Of a stretch of DNA of 64,000 bases, positions 45,372-57,385 are shown in pieces. Both the position numbers and the translations under genes were made by a program. Below the pieces are notes generated by a model. That model saw only the letters and a program-made list of their open reading frames with translations, did no database searches and had not been told where the DNA came from. Origin of the DNA: Teichococcus aerophilus (GTDB lineage Bacteria > Pseudomonadota > Alphaproteobacteria > Acetobacterales > Acetobacteraceae); contig NZ_JACTVA010000020.1 in the NCBI RefSeq assembly GCF_014490485.1, positions 1-64,000 of the forward strand, given 5' to 3'. The number at the start of each line of letters is the position of its first letter. Within the stretch, counting starts at the first letter, position 1.

Positions 45372-46411
45372 ACGATGACCTCCCCGACGATCTGCCCCCG
45401 GGCGACGACGACGACATCATCGATCCCACCACGGACGCCGGCGGCTCAGCCGCGCCGGAGGACACCGAGGCCGGCCCGCGCGGCGAGCGCATCGCCAAGT
45501 GGCTGGCCCGCGCCGGCATCGCCAGCCGTCGGGATGCCGAGAAGCTGATCGAGGAAGGCCGCGTCGCCCTCAACGGCCAGCGGGTGGACACGCCCGCCAC
45601 CTTCGTCGCGATGGGGGACAGCGTCTCCGTCGGCGGCAAGCTGGTCTCGGCGCCGGAGCACACGCGCCTGTTCCGCTACCACAAGCCCGATGGGCTGGTG
45701 ACGACCCACAAGGACCCCGAGGGCCGCAAAACGGTGTTCGAGGAACTGCCGGTGGGGCTGCCGCGCCTGGTCTCCGTCGGCCGGCTGGATCTGACCAGCG
45801 AGGGCCTGCTGCTGCTGACGAATGACGGCGCGCTGTCCCGCAAGCTGGAACTGCCGGGCAATGCCTGGACGCGCCGCTACCGCGCCCGCGTGCATGGCCA
45901 TGTGGATGAGCGCGCCCTGGCCTCGCTCGCCCGTGGCATCACCATCGAGGGCGTGGCCTATGGCGCCATCGAGGCCGGGCTGGATTCCCGCCAGGGCACC
46001 AATGCCTGGCTGACCGTCAGCCTGAAGGAAGGCAAGAACCGCGAGGTTCGCCGCGTCCTCCAGCATCTCGGCCTGACCGTGACGCGGCTGATCCGCACCG
46101 CCTATGGCCCCTTCCAGCTTGGCACCCTGCCCAAGGGCGCGGTCGAGGAAGTGAATGCCAAGGTGATGCGTGACCAGCTGGGCCTGGACGCCGCGCCGCG
46201 GGTGAAGCGCGGCACCGTCGTCGCCGCCGAGGAAGCCGCCGCCAGGAGCGCCGAGCCGTTGCCGGAGGCGATCGCCCGCACCCGCCCGGCCAAGCCGCCG
46301 CGCGCCCGCAGCGCCGGCGATGATTTGCGCCGCCCCTGGGGCGCCCCGGTGAAGACGCGGGACTCCTTCGGCCCCGGCCCGCGCTCCACCCGGCGTACCC
46401 GCGACAAGTAG
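45368..46411 (+). CDS. rluB: RluB-type 23S rRNA pseudouridine synthase
   Basis: Pseudouridine synthase of 347 residues. An acidic N terminus precedes an S4 RNA-binding domain (ERIAKWLARAGIASRRDAEKLIEEGRVALNG). The RsuA/RluB catalytic domain follows, with VSVGRLDLTSEGLLLLTNDG containing the catalytic Asp and SLKEGKNREVRRVLQHLGLTVTRLIRTAYGPF. A basic, disordered C-terminal tail of about 75 residues is typical. It modifies U2605 of 23S rRNA in E. coli. Followed 15 bases later by rsmD, so rRNA-modification genes are paired. Confidence 0.9.
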   Translation: MNDDLPDDLPPGDDDDIIDPTTDAGGSAAPEDTEAGPRGERIAKWLARAGIASRRDAEKLIEEGRVALNGQRVDTPATFVAMGDSVSVGGKLVSAPEHTRLFRYHKPDGLVTTHKDPEGRKTVFEELPVGLPRLVSVGRLDLTSEGLLLLTNDGALSRKLELPGNAWTRRYRARVHGHVDERALASLARGITIEGVAYGAIEAGLDSRQGTNAWLTVSLKEGKNREVRRVLQHLGLTVTRLIRTAYGPFQLGTLPKGAVEEVNAKVMRDQLGLDAAPRVKRGTVVAAEEAAARSAEPLPEAIARTRPAKPPRARSAGDDLRRPWGAPVKTRDSFGPGPRSTRRTRDK

Positions 46412-46426
46412 GGCTGCGTCTCAGCG

Positions 46427-46984
46427 ATGAGGATCGTCGCCGGCCGCCATCGCGGCCGCAAGCTGGTGGCGCCCGAGGGCGCCACCACCCGCCCGACCGG
46501 CGAGCGGATGCGCCAGGCGCTGTTCGACATGCTGTGGCACGCCCCCTGGGCCGGCCGCGCGGCCATCGAGGGCCATGCGGTGCTGGATGCCTTCGCCGGC
46601 ACGGGTGCGCTGGGCCTGGAAGCCCTCTCCCGCGGCGCCGCCACCGCCTGCTTCATCGAGCAGGACCGCGCCGCGCTGGCCGCCTTGCGCGCCAATATCG
46701 CCGCCTGCCGGGAGGATGCCGCCAGCCAGGTCCTGCCGGTGGATGCCACGCGCCCGCCGCGCGCCAAGGCGCCGTGCTCGTTGGTCTTCCTCGACCCGCC
46801 CTATGCGAAGGATCTGGTGCCGCGCGCCCTGGCGGCGCTTGGCGCGGCGGGCTGGATCGCCCCCTCCGCCCTTATCTGCGCCGAGACGGGGCGGGACGAG
46901 GACCCTGCCCTGCCCGATTTTACCCTGCTGGCGGAACGCACGCACGGCGCCGCGCGTATCCTGGTGCTGCGCGCACCGGGCTAA
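46427..46984 (+). CDS. rsmD: 16S rRNA (guanine966-N2)-methyltransferase RsmD
   Basis: SAM-dependent methyltransferase of 185 residues. The opening MRIVAGRHRGRKLVAPEG and RPTGERMRQALFDML are family hallmarks. The SAM site is LDAFAGTGALGLEALSRGA and the catalytic motif VFLDPPYAKDL. The last gene of the plus-strand run PuuD-rluB-rsmD. Confidence 0.94.
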   Translation: MRIVAGRHRGRKLVAPEGATTRPTGERMRQALFDMLWHAPWAGRAAIEGHAVLDAFAGTGALGLEALSRGAATACFIEQDRAALAALRANIAACREDAASQVLPVDATRPPRAKAPCSLVFLDPPYAKDLVPRALAALGAAGWIAPSALICAETGRDEDPALPDFTLLAERTHGAARILVLRAPG

Positions 46985-47115
46985 GGGACGGCTTCAGCCG
47001 CCTCCCGGCTGAGGCGCATAGCCAGGATGTTGCGCGTCGGCCGGGAAACGTAGTGAACCGCCGGCACAGCCCAGGCCGCCTTGGCCGGCCTTCCTGAAGC
47101 GAGCTCTTGGGGCCC

Positions 47116-47523
47116 TTACTGCTGCAACGCCTGCCGCAGCTCGGCCAAGGTGGATTGCAGGGCGGCATGCGCGGCCACCACCTCCGGCCGCAGCACGAAG
47201 CGGGTCTGGCGCTCATGAAACTCTTCGTCCTCGCCGTCGGCCAGCGCCGTCGCGGTGGAGAGGAAGCCCTGCATCGCTTCCGGCGACGGCTTGGCGCCCT
47301 TGGCGTTGGCCTCGTCGATGCGGACCATCAGGTCGCTGACCTTGCGCAGCCAGGTGAATTCCGGGTCGTGCATCACGGCCTGCAGCAACGCATAGGGATT
47401 GCCACCCGCCGGGTGGCCCGCCGCCTGCGCATTGAGCAGTGCGCGGTGCCAGCCCGCCAGGGCGGCCGCCAGCTTGCGTGACGGATGCGACACGGCCGCG
47501 CGCGGGGTTGGGGTCACAGTCAT
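47116..47523 (-). CDS. Hypothetical protein, small helical
   Basis: Cytosolic protein of 135 residues with no recognised domain. It is predicted helical, with LAGWHRALLNAQAAG, FTWLRKVSDLMVRIDEANAKG and the ending VVAAHAALQSTLAELRQALQQ. The start at 47523 follows AGGAG. It lies alone downstream of a family B repeat. Function unknown. Confidence 0.6.
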   Translation of the reverse strand: MTVTPTPRAAVSHPSRKLAAALAGWHRALLNAQAAGHPAGGNPYALLQAVMHDPEFTWLRKVSDLMVRIDEANAKGAKPSPEAMQGFLSTATALADGEDEEFHERQTRFVLRPEVVAAHAALQSTLAELRQALQQ

Positions 47524-47600
47524 GCGGCGGTTCTCCTGCTGCGGGCGGCCGTGCGGTCGGGCACGGGCCGGAAGGCGTTGTAGCTCAAGGGGAAGGTAAG

Positions 47601-48101
47601 GCCAGGGGCGCTGCCCCTGGAACCCCGCCGGGGTGGAAAGTCCACCCCGGACCCCGCTGGGCATTTGTCGAGAGGATGGGGGGTTGGGTTAGCGGCGCGT
47701 TGGCATTGGCTGGATGTCAAAGAGGTGTGCCGTAGCGAGATGCCGGCGGGCCAGCGCCGGGTTTGGCTGGCGGAGTGCCTTCTGCCCGGATGGGTTGAGC
47801 CTGCGGCGCTTGGGGGCCACGCTGGATGGCAGCGTCCTCAAGGACATCTGGGATTGTCCGGAAACCTGTTGGCTGAGGGCGCGGGGGGAATTCTTATGCC
47901 GACAGGGGCGGCGCAGACCAGATGCAGGAACATTGGGCCAAGCTGCCGGAAAATACGGGCCCAGAAAGGGGCGCCGAGCCCGGCCCAGCAGGGTCTCGAA
48001 ACAGTCTCTTGGAGTAAATCTCATCAGACTGATGGCGGGGGCCTGGGGTAACCCTGTCACCCCAGCGGGAGAGTCCAGACGGGGCAGCGCCCTCTCTGGC
48101 C
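47601..48101. repeat. Family B repeat, long copy (B1)
   Basis: About 500 bp between trmB (3' side) and a small gene. The left end has hairpin CCAGGGGC-GCT-GCCCCTGG, then CCGGGGTGGAAAGTCCACCCCGG. The right end has CTGGGGTAACCCTGTCACCCCAG and GGGGCAGCGCCC. The middle contains the 22-bp stretch shared with family A copy A7. No gene is supported inside. Confidence 0.7.
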
Positions 48102-48118
48102 CCGGCCCACAACTCCTC

Positions 48119-48832
48119 TCAGACCCGGCGCCACACCCAGTACATCGGCTGGCGACCCTCGCGCAGGGCCTTGGCCTCGTAGCGCGTGCCTGGCCAGCCT
48201 GCCGGCCGCTCCAGCTCCAGCGAGACGCGCTCGAACAGGCTCTGGTTCCCCATCACCTCGGTCACCCAGGCCTGGTAGGTCGGATCATCGCTGGCGATGC
48301 GCCATTCGCCGCCCGGGCGGATGGCGGTGGCCAGCGTCTCCAGGATGGAGGGATGCACGAAGCGGCGCTTGGCATGGCGCGCCTTCGGCCAGGGGTCCGG
48401 AAACATCAGGAACAGGCGGGCCAGGCTGCCGGCCGGCAGGGCGCGGATCAGGTGCCGCGCATCCTTCGTCCACAGCAGCAGGTTGGGCGGCAGCGGCGCG
48501 GTGGCCTCGCCCCCTTCCGGCACGACCTTGCCGAGCAGCGAGCAGATGCCGTTCTCGAACACCTCGGAGGCGATCAGCCCGACCTCCGGGTTGGCCTGGA
48601 TCTGCGCGTAGCTGTGCTCGCCGCCGCCGAAGCCGACTTCCAGCCAGACGTCCTTGACCGGGGCCGGGAAGGCGCCGGCCGGGTCGGTCGCGGCCGCCTC
48701 GGCCGAGAGGTGCAGGCGGGGCAGCGTCACTTCCAACAGGGCCTGCTGGCGCGGGCGCAGCGGGTGGCCCCGGCGGCGGCCATACAGGCGGTCGGGGACT
48801 GGCGGCGGGCTGTCGTGCGTTTCGTCGGTCAT
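48119..48832 (-). CDS. trmB: tRNA (guanine46-N7)-methyltransferase TrmB
   Basis: SAM-dependent tRNA methyltransferase of 237 residues. Family motifs are RLYGRRRGHPLRPRQQALLE, VWLEVGFGGGEHSYAQ (SAM site), LLLWTKDARHLI, LFLMFPDPWPKARHAKRRFVHP and RIASDDPTYQAW. The start at MTDETHD is preferred over an ATG-containing extension upstream that lacks family similarity. It lies downstream of metK on the same strand, separated by a terminator-like hairpin and a family C element. Confidence 0.94.
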   Translation of the reverse strand: MTDETHDSPPPVPDRLYGRRRGHPLRPRQQALLEVTLPRLHLSAEAAATDPAGAFPAPVKDVWLEVGFGGGEHSYAQIQANPEVGLIASEVFENGICSLLGKVVPEGGEATAPLPPNLLLWTKDARHLIRALPAGSLARLFLMFPDPWPKARHAKRRFVHPSILETLATAIRPGGEWRIASDDPTYQAWVTEVMGNQSLFERVSLELERPAGWPGTRYEAKALREGRQPMYWVWRRV

Positions 48833-48855
48833 CGTGCGGCCATCAATACCACAAA

Positions 48856-48879
48856 GGGCGGTGCCAACCGGCACCGCCC
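48856..48879 (-). terminator. Intrinsic terminator-like hairpin between metK and trmB
   Basis: Perfect 10-bp stem GGGCGGTGCC/GGCACCGCCC with a four-base loop, followed on the minus strand by TTTGTGG. It lies about 180 bases after the metK stop and 24 bases before the trmB start. It may terminate metK or act in the trmB leader. Confidence 0.5.
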
Positions 48880-48892
48880 CCGTGAAGGTCGT

Positions 48893-48988
48893 CGGAGCGT
48901 GATCTGCCTGCGGCGGAGTAGCCGAAGGCGTCCATCACGTGGTCAAGCCAAGGCCCGGAGCGTGCTTCGCGAACGGATCACGCTCCGG
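48893..48988. repeat. Family C repeat (C2)
   Basis: A 96-bp element starting CGGAGCGTGATC and ending GGATCACGCTCCGG. Its right part forms a perfect 10-bp hairpin CCGGAGCGTG/CACGCTCCGG (48955-48964 with 48979-48988). It shares ordered blocks with C1: GCCTGCGG, CCGA, and GAACGGATC. Located between metK and trmB. Confidence 0.6.
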
Positions 48989-49057
48989 CATGAGATCCGC
49001 CGGGGCCTTGTCAGCCCCCGGCGTGCCTCACGCATTTATGCCCGGGGGGCAGGTCGA

Positions 49058-50245
49058 TCAGCGGTTGAAGGCGCGCTTCAGCTCGTCCGCCAGATCGGTC
49101 TTTTCCCAGGTGAAGGTGCCCAGCTCGGCATCCGGCGTGCGGCCGAAATGGCCGTAGGCGGAGGTCGGCACGTAGATGGCGCGGTTCAGGTGCAGATGCT
49201 CCCGGATGCCGCGCGGGGAGAGGTTGACCATGCCGTTGACGACCTTGGCCAGCTTCACCTCATCCACGTCGCGCCCGGTGCCGTGCAGGTCGAAATAGAC
49301 CGACAGCGGCTTGGACACGCCGATGGCGTAGGACACCTGGATGGTGCACTTCTCGGCCAGGCCGGCGGCGACCACGTTCTTGGCGAGGTAGCGGCAGGCA
49401 TAGGCGGCCGAGCGGTCCACCTTGGTGGGGTCCTTGCCGGAGAACGCACCGCCGCCATGCGGGGCCGCGCCGCCGTAGGTGTCCACGATGATCTTGCGCC
49501 CGGTCAGACCGCAATCGCCATCGGGGCCGCCGATGACGAAGGTGCCCGTCGGGTTCACGTACAGCTCGTCATCCGGCACCGTCCAGCCATCCGGCAGGGA
49601 GGTGGCGACGATCGGCTGCACCAGCGCGCGGACCTGGTCCTGGGTCAGGCCTTCCTCGTGCTGGGTGGAGACTACCACGGAGGTCACACCCACCGGCTTG
49701 CCGTCCACATAGCGCAGCGTCACCTGGGACTTCGCGTCCGGCAGCAGGCCGGCGACGGTCTTGTCCTTGCTCCGGCGCAGCTCGGAGATGCGGCGCAGGA
49801 TCAGGTGGGAATAGTACAGCGGCGCCGGCATCAGGTCCGGCGTCTCGGTGCAGGCATACCCGAACATGATGCCCTGGTCGCCGGCGCCTTCATCCTTGTT
49901 GCCGGCCGCGTCCACGCCCTGCGCGATATGCGCGGACTGGGCGTGCAGGTGCACGGAGATGTCGGCATTGCGCCAGGAGAAGCCTTCCTGGTCGTAGCCG
50001 ATATCCTGCACCGCCATGCGGGCCAGGTGCGCCAGCAGCTCATGCGTCACGCTGCCGGGGCCGCGCGTCTCGCCGGCGAGGACGATGCGGTTGGTCGTGA
50101 CCAGAGTCTCGCAGGCCACGCGGGCATACGGATCGGCTTCGAGGAACGCGTCCAGCACCGTATCGCTGATACGGTCCGCGACCTTGTCGGGGTGGCCCTC
50201 GGAAACACTCTCCGAGGTAAACAGGTATTCGCCCTTGTCGCGCAT
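49058..50245 (-). CDS. metK: S-adenosylmethionine synthetase
   Basis: Enzyme of 395 residues making SAM from methionine and ATP. Signature motifs are [90 protein letters not shown] and [22 protein letters not shown]. It is complete. The start at MRDKGEY is the family start. The 118-bp leader has a CCCGGGTTGCCGGG hairpin but no riboswitch that I can recognise. Confidence 0.97.
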   Translation of the reverse strand: MRDKGEYLFTSESVSEGHPDKVADRISDTVLDAFLEADPYARVACETLVTTNRIVLAGETRGPGSVTHELLAHLARMAVQDIGYDQEGFSWRNADISVHLHAQSAHIAQGVDAAGNKDEGAGDQGIMFGYACTETPDLMPAPLYYSHLILRRISELRRSKDKTVAGLLPDAKSQVTLRYVDGKPVGVTSVVVSTQHEEGLTQDQVRALVQPIVATSLPDGWTVPDDELYVNPTGTFVIGGPDGDCGLTGRKIIVDTYGGAAPHGGGAFSGKDPTKVDRSAAYACRYLAKNVVAAGLAEKCTIQVSYAIGVSKPLSVYFDLHGTGRDVDEVKLAKVVNGMVNLSPRGIREHLHLNRAIYVPTSAYGHFGRTPDAELGTFTWEKTDLADELKRAFNR

Positions 50246-50363
50246 GGCCTTATCGTCCTCTTGTCGCGATGGCGACCGGTTCGCCCCGGCCTGGCTATCC
50301 CCCGGCAACCCGGGCGCAGCTGTTTCGCAGTCGCGGAAAGGGGGGTCAAGCCACGATCAGAAG

Positions 50364-50996
50364 TCAGGAGCCCTGCGCAGGCTCGATAGGTCGTGATGCC
50401 ACGAGCGCAACAGGCGCGTCCGGTATGGCGTAGGGAACGACCACTTCCACCACCGGTTTGCCATCGGGCCGAGGATACGCCGCCAGAGGTTGAAAGGTGC
50501 CCTCGCCCCGCGCGGCAGGGTTGCCGCCGAAAGGCGCACCGCTGTTCAACGGCGTCGTCATCGCAGCATTGGCCCAGGAGGCCAGCAGGCGGGCGGTGTC
50601 GAATTCCAGCAGGACCTGCGGCTGGGCAAGGCTAGCGGCATGCAACCGCTGCACCCGGCGGGGATCTGCCCATAAGAAGGTGTAGCCGTTCAATAGCGCC
50701 CGCCACGCACGGGGCTGCCCCTCATAGCTGCCCGTCAAACAGCGCCGCAGCACATGGTCCGGCAGCAGCTGGTCGCGCAGCGTAATGGCCGGCAGGCCAG
50801 GGGCAGCGAGCACTGCGAAGTTGCCCTTGCCGCGATCCTCCTCCAGCAACGCCACGCGCTCCGCCGCCGGGACAGCATAGAGGTCGCACAGGGCGCGGGC
50901 AGAAAGCAGCCCGTGCTTCTGAAAGGAATCCCAGGACGCCGCCGGCAACAGATGGAACAGGCGTGGATGCCTGATAGTGAACTGAGACAGGTCCAC
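50364..50996 (-). CDS. DUF7002-like hypothetical protein
   Basis: Cytosolic protein of 210 residues. The N terminus (IRHPRLFHLLPAASWDSFQKHGLLSARALCDLYAV) resembles the HLT/ASW-x-x-I-x-x-HGLLS pattern of DUF7002 proteins, a group of unknown function. The middle LLNGYTFLWADPRRVQRL and VLLEFDTARLLA fit the same pattern. A GTG start at 50996 lies three bases after the dapB stop, so it is translated from the dapB transcript. A link to lysine synthesis is not evident. Confidence 0.6.
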   Translation of the reverse strand: MDLSQFTIRHPRLFHLLPAASWDSFQKHGLLSARALCDLYAVPAAERVALLEEDRGKGNFAVLAAPGLPAITLRDQLLPDHVLRRCLTGSYEGQPRAWRALLNGYTFLWADPRRVQRLHAASLAQPQVLLEFDTARLLASWANAAMTTPLNSGAPFGGNPAARGEGTFQPLAAYPRPDGKPVVEVVVPYAIPDAPVALVASRPIEPAQGS

Positions 50997-50999
50997 GCC

Positions 51000-51767
51000 T
51001 CAGGCGATCCCCATCACTTGCCGCATCGAATACAGCCCTGGCTGCTGCCGCGCCGCCCACACCGCCGCTTGCACCGCACCTGTGGCATAGACCCGGCGGT
51101 CGAAGGACCGGTGCGTCAGGCTGACATGCTCGCTGCGCCCGGCGAACAGCAACGTGTGCTCGCCCACCACCTGGCCGCCTCGCAGCGCCGCGAAGCCGAT
51201 GGGGCCGGTGGCGCGTGGGCCGGTATGGCCGTCCCGGCCACTTTCCATGCCCACCTCCGCCAGCGTCTTGCCCCGCCCGCGCGCCACGGCCTGGCCCATC
51301 ATGACGGCGGTGCCGGACGGCGCATCGACCTTCTGCCGGTGATGCATCTCCACGATCTCGGCATCGAACTGCTCCGGCGGCAGAGCCGCGGAGAACTTCT
51401 CGATCAACGCGAACAGCACCGTCGCCGCCGGCGCGAAGTTAGAGGAATAGACCAGCGGCACCGACCGCGCCGCCACCTCCACCGCCGCCTCCTGCGCCGG
51501 GGAGAGCCCGGACGTGCCGAGGATGAACGGCTTGCCCGCCCGCGCCGCCGCCGCCGCATGCCCTTCCGCCGCCGCGGCAATGGTGAAGTCGATCACCACA
51601 TCGCTGGCAGCGAACAACGCATCGGCATCCGGAAACACCGTCACGCCCGCCGCGCCCCGCCGTGCCGTGCCGCCGGACAGCTCAGCCCCCGCCGCCGCGA
51701 TCTCCTCCACCAGCAACTGACCCATGCGGCCGGAAATGCCGGCAATGCCGATGCGGAGCTTGGTCAT
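51000..51767 (-). CDS. dapB: 4-Hydroxy-tetrahydrodipicolinate reductase
   Basis: Enzyme of 255 residues in lysine and diaminopimelate synthesis. The nucleotide site is RIGIAGISGRMGQLL and the catalytic segment VEMHHRQKVDAPSGTAVMMG. SSNFAPAATVLFALIEKF and TLTHRSFDRRVYATGAVQAA-like segments are standard. The start at MTKLRIG follows the family. It heads a short minus-strand pair with the DUF7002-like gene. Other dap genes are not in the window. Confidence 0.95.
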   Translation of the reverse strand: MTKLRIGIAGISGRMGQLLVEEIAAAGAELSGGTARRGAAGVTVFPDADALFAASDVVIDFTIAAAAEGHAAAAARAGKPFILGTSGLSPAQEAAVEVAARSVPLVYSSNFAPAATVLFALIEKFSAALPPEQFDAEIVEMHHRQKVDAPSGTAVMMGQAVARGRGKTLAEVGMESGRDGHTGPRATGPIGFAALRGGQVVGEHTLLFAGRSEHVSLTHRSFDRRVYATGAVQAAVWAARQQPGLYSMRQVMGIA

Positions 51768-51889
51768 GGGGAAAGGCCGTCCTGCGCTGAGATGGAAGAA
51801 TGCGCAGTGTCGTGGGGATGCGCCCGGCGTCAAGCCGGCGGGCTGGGCGATGGCCTTTGGTGCTTTGGCCGCGCCGTGTGGAAGAGAAG

Positions 51890-52135
51890 GAAGGCCGGGG
51901 AATGAATTCCCCGGACCCCTTCTTTTTTTCTGCGAGTTTGGCGTTGGCGCTGCAGGATTGAGGGGGGACGCTGCTTGATCATATGTAAAATAGGCCGCGC
52001 GGGCTGAACCGTCAGTCGCCAGAGGTCCAGGACCTCCGGCGCACCCAGCCGTATCTCAGGTTCACCCCCTCAACAGCCCCGCCCCAAAACTCGAAAAAGA
52101 AAAGAAGGGGCCCGGGGAATTCTTTCCCCGGCCTT
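51890..52135 (+). repeat. Family A repeat, standard copy (A10, forward)
   Basis: A 246-bp element between rho and dapB (both minus strand), about 110 bases after the rho stop codon. All three palindromes are present, with small changes (CAGAGGTC-C-AGGACCTCCGGCG). Its right end would act as a terminator for rho. Confidence 0.85.
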
Positions 52136-52245
52136 CCTCCCCACCCATCAGACCCCAGACGCAGCAACGGCTGGCGCACCTTTCGGTGGCCAGCCGCGGG
52201 AAGAGATGAAACGGGACCAGGGTGATGCCCCTAGCCAAGTCTCCG

Positions 52246-53520
52246 TCAGGTATTCATCGCGTCGAAGAAATCCTGGTTGGTCTTGCTGTACTTCAGCTTG
52301 TCCAGCAGGAACTCCATCGCATCCTGCGTCCCCATCGGGTTCAGGATACGCCGCAGCACCCACATCTTGGACAGCGTGGCGCGGTCCACCAGAATTTCTT
52401 CCTTACGGGTGCCGGACTTGGTGATGTCGATCGCCGGGAAGACGCGCTTGTCGGAGAGCTTGCGGTCCAGGATCAGCTCGGAGTTACCGGTGCCCTTGAA
52501 CTCTTCGAAGATCACTTCGTCCATGCGGCTGCCGGTATCGATCAGCGCGGTCGCGATGATGGTCAGCGAGCCGCCTTCCTCGATGTTGCGCGCCGCGCCG
52601 AAGAAGCGCTTGGGGCGCTGCAGGGCGTTGGCGTCCACACCACCGGTCAGCACCTTGCCGGAGGACGGCACGACCGAGTTGTAGGCACGGCCGAGGCGGG
52701 TGATGGAGTCCAGCAGGATCACCACGTCGCGCTTGTGCTCGACCAGGCGCTTCGCCTTCTCCAGCACCATCTCGGTGACCTGCACGTGGCGGGTCGCCGG
52801 CTCGTCGAAGGTGGAGGCCACGACTTCGCCGCGCACGGTGCGGGCCATGTCGGTGACTTCTTCCGGCCGCTCGTCGATCAGCAGCACGATCAGGAAGACG
52901 TCGGGGTGGTTGGCGCTGATGCTGCGGGCGATGTTCTGCAGCATCACGGTCTTGCCGGTGCGCGGCGGCGCCACGACCAGGGCGCGCTGGCCCATGCCGA
53001 TCGGGGCCACCAGGTCAATCACGCGGGGCGTGTTGTCCTTCTGCATGCCCTTCGGCGGCGGCTCGGCGTTCTCGTTCTCCATCTTCAACCGGCGCGTCGG
53101 GTAGAGCGGCGTCAGGTTGTCGAAGTTGATACGGTGGCGGAGCGCCTCGGGCGGCTCGAAATTGACGGTGTTGACCTTCAGCAGCGCGAAGTAACGTTCA
53201 CCGTCCTTCGGCGCGCGGATCTGGCCTTCCACCGTATCGCCGATGCGCAGGCCGAAGCGGCGCACCTGGGCGGGGGAGACGTAGATGTCGTCCGGCCCCG
53301 GCAGGTAGTTCGACTGCGGGGACCGCAGGAAGCCGAAGCCGTCGGGCAGGATTTCCAACGTGCCGTCGCCGTGGATCGCCTGGTCGTTCTCGGCGAGCTG
53401 CTTCAGGATCGCGAACATCATGTCCTGCTTGCGCAGGCTCGAAGCGTTCTCGATCTGGAGGGACTCGGCGAAACCCAGCAGGTCGGCGGGGCTTTTGGCC
53501 TTGAGTTCAGAAAGATGCAT
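52246..53520 (-). CDS. rho: Transcription termination factor Rho
   Basis: Hexameric RNA helicase of 424 residues. An N-terminal helical domain is followed by the RNA-binding OB fold ([30 protein letters not shown]) and the ATPase: Walker A is [12 protein letters not shown], Walker [17 protein letters not shown], the Q-loop and R-loop segments [20 protein letters not shown] and [23 protein letters not shown]. Complete and without the long Asp/Asn-rich insert seen in actinobacterial Rho. rho is commonly near the replication origin in alphaproteobacteria, which matters for the DnaA-box region at 63 kb. Confidence 0.97.
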   Translation of the reverse strand: MHLSELKAKSPADLLGFAESLQIENASSLRKQDMMFAILKQLAENDQAIHGDGTLEILPDGFGFLRSPQSNYLPGPDDIYVSPAQVRRFGLRIGDTVEGQIRAPKDGERYFALLKVNTVNFEPPEALRHRINFDNLTPLYPTRRLKMENENAEPPPKGMQKDNTPRVIDLVAPIGMGQRALVVAPPRTGKTVMLQNIARSISANHPDVFLIVLLIDERPEEVTDMARTVRGEVVASTFDEPATRHVQVTEMVLEKAKRLVEHKRDVVILLDSITRLGRAYNSVVPSSGKVLTGGVDANALQRPKRFFGAARNIEEGGSLTIIATALIDTGSRMDEVIFEEFKGTGNSELILDRKLSDKRVFPAIDITKSGTRKEEILVDRATLSKMWVLRRILNPMGTQDAMEFLLDKLKYSKTNQDFFDAMNT

Positions 53521-53810
53521 GGGCGGGACGCGTTCCGTTCCGGCGTAGAGCAGGGGACACTCCCAAAGGCGCGGCCAGATGGCTTGCCCATGTGCGGCCG
53601 CAGCCCGAGGGCGCCTGGCCGTCTAATGTCCCGTATAGGATCAAGGAGGGGAGTCTAGGCGGTATGCCAAACCGGCAAGGTCCGGTACGCCGCCAAGGAC
53701 GAGGAGCGCCGCAACGCTAGGGTCGCAGCCACTTCGTCGTCAATGGGCAAATAGTGCATTCCGGCGGTTCTTCAAGGAGTTCGCGCGGATTTTTCCGGGA
53801 TTGATGCGTG

Positions 53811-54070
53811 GGCCAAGGGGCTTTGCCCCTGGCCCCCCACCGGGGTGGAAAGTCCACCCCGGACCCCGCTGCGAGTTTTTCAGGGCTTTCGGTGCTTAGG
53901 TGCCTCGCAAGCCGGCAGCGCATTCAACCTGTTCTAAAGGCTACTGGACTGAACGCTCAGCCGGCAGCAGCCATGGCCTTCCCTGCAAGATCCGCCATCA
54001 CTTAAACTGATGGCAGGGCCTGGGGGGATACTATCCCCCCAGGTTGGGTCCAGGGGGCAGCGCCCCTGGT
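53811..54070. repeat. Family B repeat (B2)
   Basis: A 260-bp element ending 9 bases from the dnaJ stop codon. The left end is GGCCAAGGGGCTTTGCCCC then CCGGGGTGGAAAGTCCACCCCGG context. The right end is CTGGGGGGATACTATCCCCCCAG followed by CCAGGGGGCAGCGCCCCTGG. The 290 bp between it and the rho start (53521-53810) hold no gene. Confidence 0.72.
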
Positions 54071-54079
54071 GACGGGACC

Positions 54080-55225
54080 TTACCGCCCCAGCCCCTCCCA
54101 GAAGTCCCGCACCTTGGCGAAGAAGCCGTCGCTATCCGGGCTGCTGCGGGCATGCTCGCCCGCCTCGGCCTCAAACTCCTCCAGCAATTCGCGCTGGCGG
54201 GCCGTCAGATGGCGCGGGGTTTCTACCGCGACCTGCACGTACATGTCCCCCCGCGCGGCGGAGCGCAGCACGGAGAAGCCCTTGCCGCGCAGACGGAACT
54301 GGTCTCCCGACTGCGTGCCGGCCGGGATGGTCACCCGCGCCCGCCCGCCATCGATGACCGGCACCTCCACCGCATCGCCCAGCGCGGCCTGGGACATCCG
54401 CAGCGGCACGCGGACGAAGATATTCGCCCCGTCCCGCTGGAAGATTTCATGCGGCTGCACGCCGATATCGACATACAGGTCGCCTGCGGGGGCGCCCCGC
54501 AACCCGGCCTCGCCCTCGCCGGTCAGGCGAATGCGGGTGCCGTCCTCGACGCCGGCGGGGATGGTCACGTTCAGGGTGCGCTCGCGGTGCACGCGGCCAG
54601 CGCCGTTGCACACCTTGCAGGGGTTCTTCACCACCCGGCCGCTGCCGCCACAGGTGGGGCAGGCGCGCTCGATCAGGAAGAAGCCCTGCTGGGCGCGCAC
54701 CTTGCCGGCGCCGCCGCAGGTCGGGCAGGTCTGGTTGGCGGTGCTGCCCGCCTCGGCGCCGGAGCCGTTGCAGGCATCGCACTGCACGCTGCTCTGGACG
54801 CGGATATTCTGCTTGGCGCCGGCGAAGGCCTCCTCCAGGGAGATCTCCACCTCGGTGCGCAGGTCGGCACCCCGGCCGGCCGCCTGGCCGCGCTGGCGCC
54901 CGCCACCGCCGCCAAAGCCGAACATCTGCTCGAAGATGTCCTCGAACCCACCGCCGCCGAAGGGGTTGCCGCCGCCACCGCCGCCGCCGCCCATGCCACC
55001 CTCGAAGGCCGCGTGGCCGTAGCGGTCATAGGCGGCGCGCTTCTCGCCATCCTTCAGGACCTCATAGGCCTCGGAGCATTCCTTGAAGTTGGCTTCCGCT
55101 TCCTTGTCATCCCGGTTGCGGTCCGGGTGATACTTCATGGCGAGCTTGCGATAGGCCTTCTTCAGCTCATCGTCGCTGGCGCCCCGGGCGACGCCCAGCA
55201 CTTCATAGTAATCCCGCTTGGCCAT
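54080..55225 (-). CDS. dnaJ: Chaperone DnaJ
   Basis: Hsp40 co-chaperone of 381 residues. The J domain has the HPD motif ([16 protein letters not shown]). A Gly/Phe region with a run of glycines near residues 75-95 follows. The zinc domain carries four CxxCxGxG repeats: [24 protein letters not shown] and CKVCNGAG. The C-terminal substrate domains are intact. Third gene of grpE-dnaK-dnaJ, 96 bases after dnaK. Confidence 0.97.
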   Translation of the reverse strand: MAKRDYYEVLGVARGASDDELKKAYRKLAMKYHPDRNRDDKEAEANFKECSEAYEVLKDGEKRAAYDRYGHAAFEGGMGGGGGGGGNPFGGGGFEDIFEQMFGFGGGGGRQRGQAAGRGADLRTEVEISLEEAFAGAKQNIRVQSSVQCDACNGSGAEAGSTANQTCPTCGGAGKVRAQQGFFLIERACPTCGGSGRVVKNPCKVCNGAGRVHRERTLNVTIPAGVEDGTRIRLTGEGEAGLRGAPAGDLYVDIGVQPHEIFQRDGANIFVRVPLRMSQAALGDAVEVPVIDGGRARVTIPAGTQSGDQFRLRGKGFSVLRSAARGDMYVQVAVETPRHLTARQRELLEEFEAEAGEHARSSPDSDGFFAKVRDFWEGLGR

Positions 55226-55321
55226 GGCCGGGTCAGTCCCCCGCTATACAGTCAACAAGGCTGCGCCCGGTCCCCTCGCGGGGCCGGGCGCGACGCTTCA
55301 GTCAGGTCGGAAACCCGGCGT

Positions 55322-57256
<1,935 letters not shown>

Positions 57257-57385
57257 CCGAATTCTCCTTTTGGCGGACGGGGGCGGCCCATATCGAGAGG
57301 CGCCGCGCCCATCCCCGGCTTGCTTACGTAGCGGATGGGGTGGGGGCCGGCCCTTCCAGACCCGGAAAGGCGGCTCGGCCCCCGA

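Noticed and set aside
47524-48118. Small coding genes inside family B copy B1
   Set aside because: Short frames exist on both strands but lack ribosome sites and family similarity, and they overlap the repeat.
50246-50363. SAM-sensing riboswitch in the metK leader
   Set aside because: A CCCGGGTTGCCGGG hairpin is present, but no SAM-II, SAM/SAH or other consensus core could be recognised by eye.
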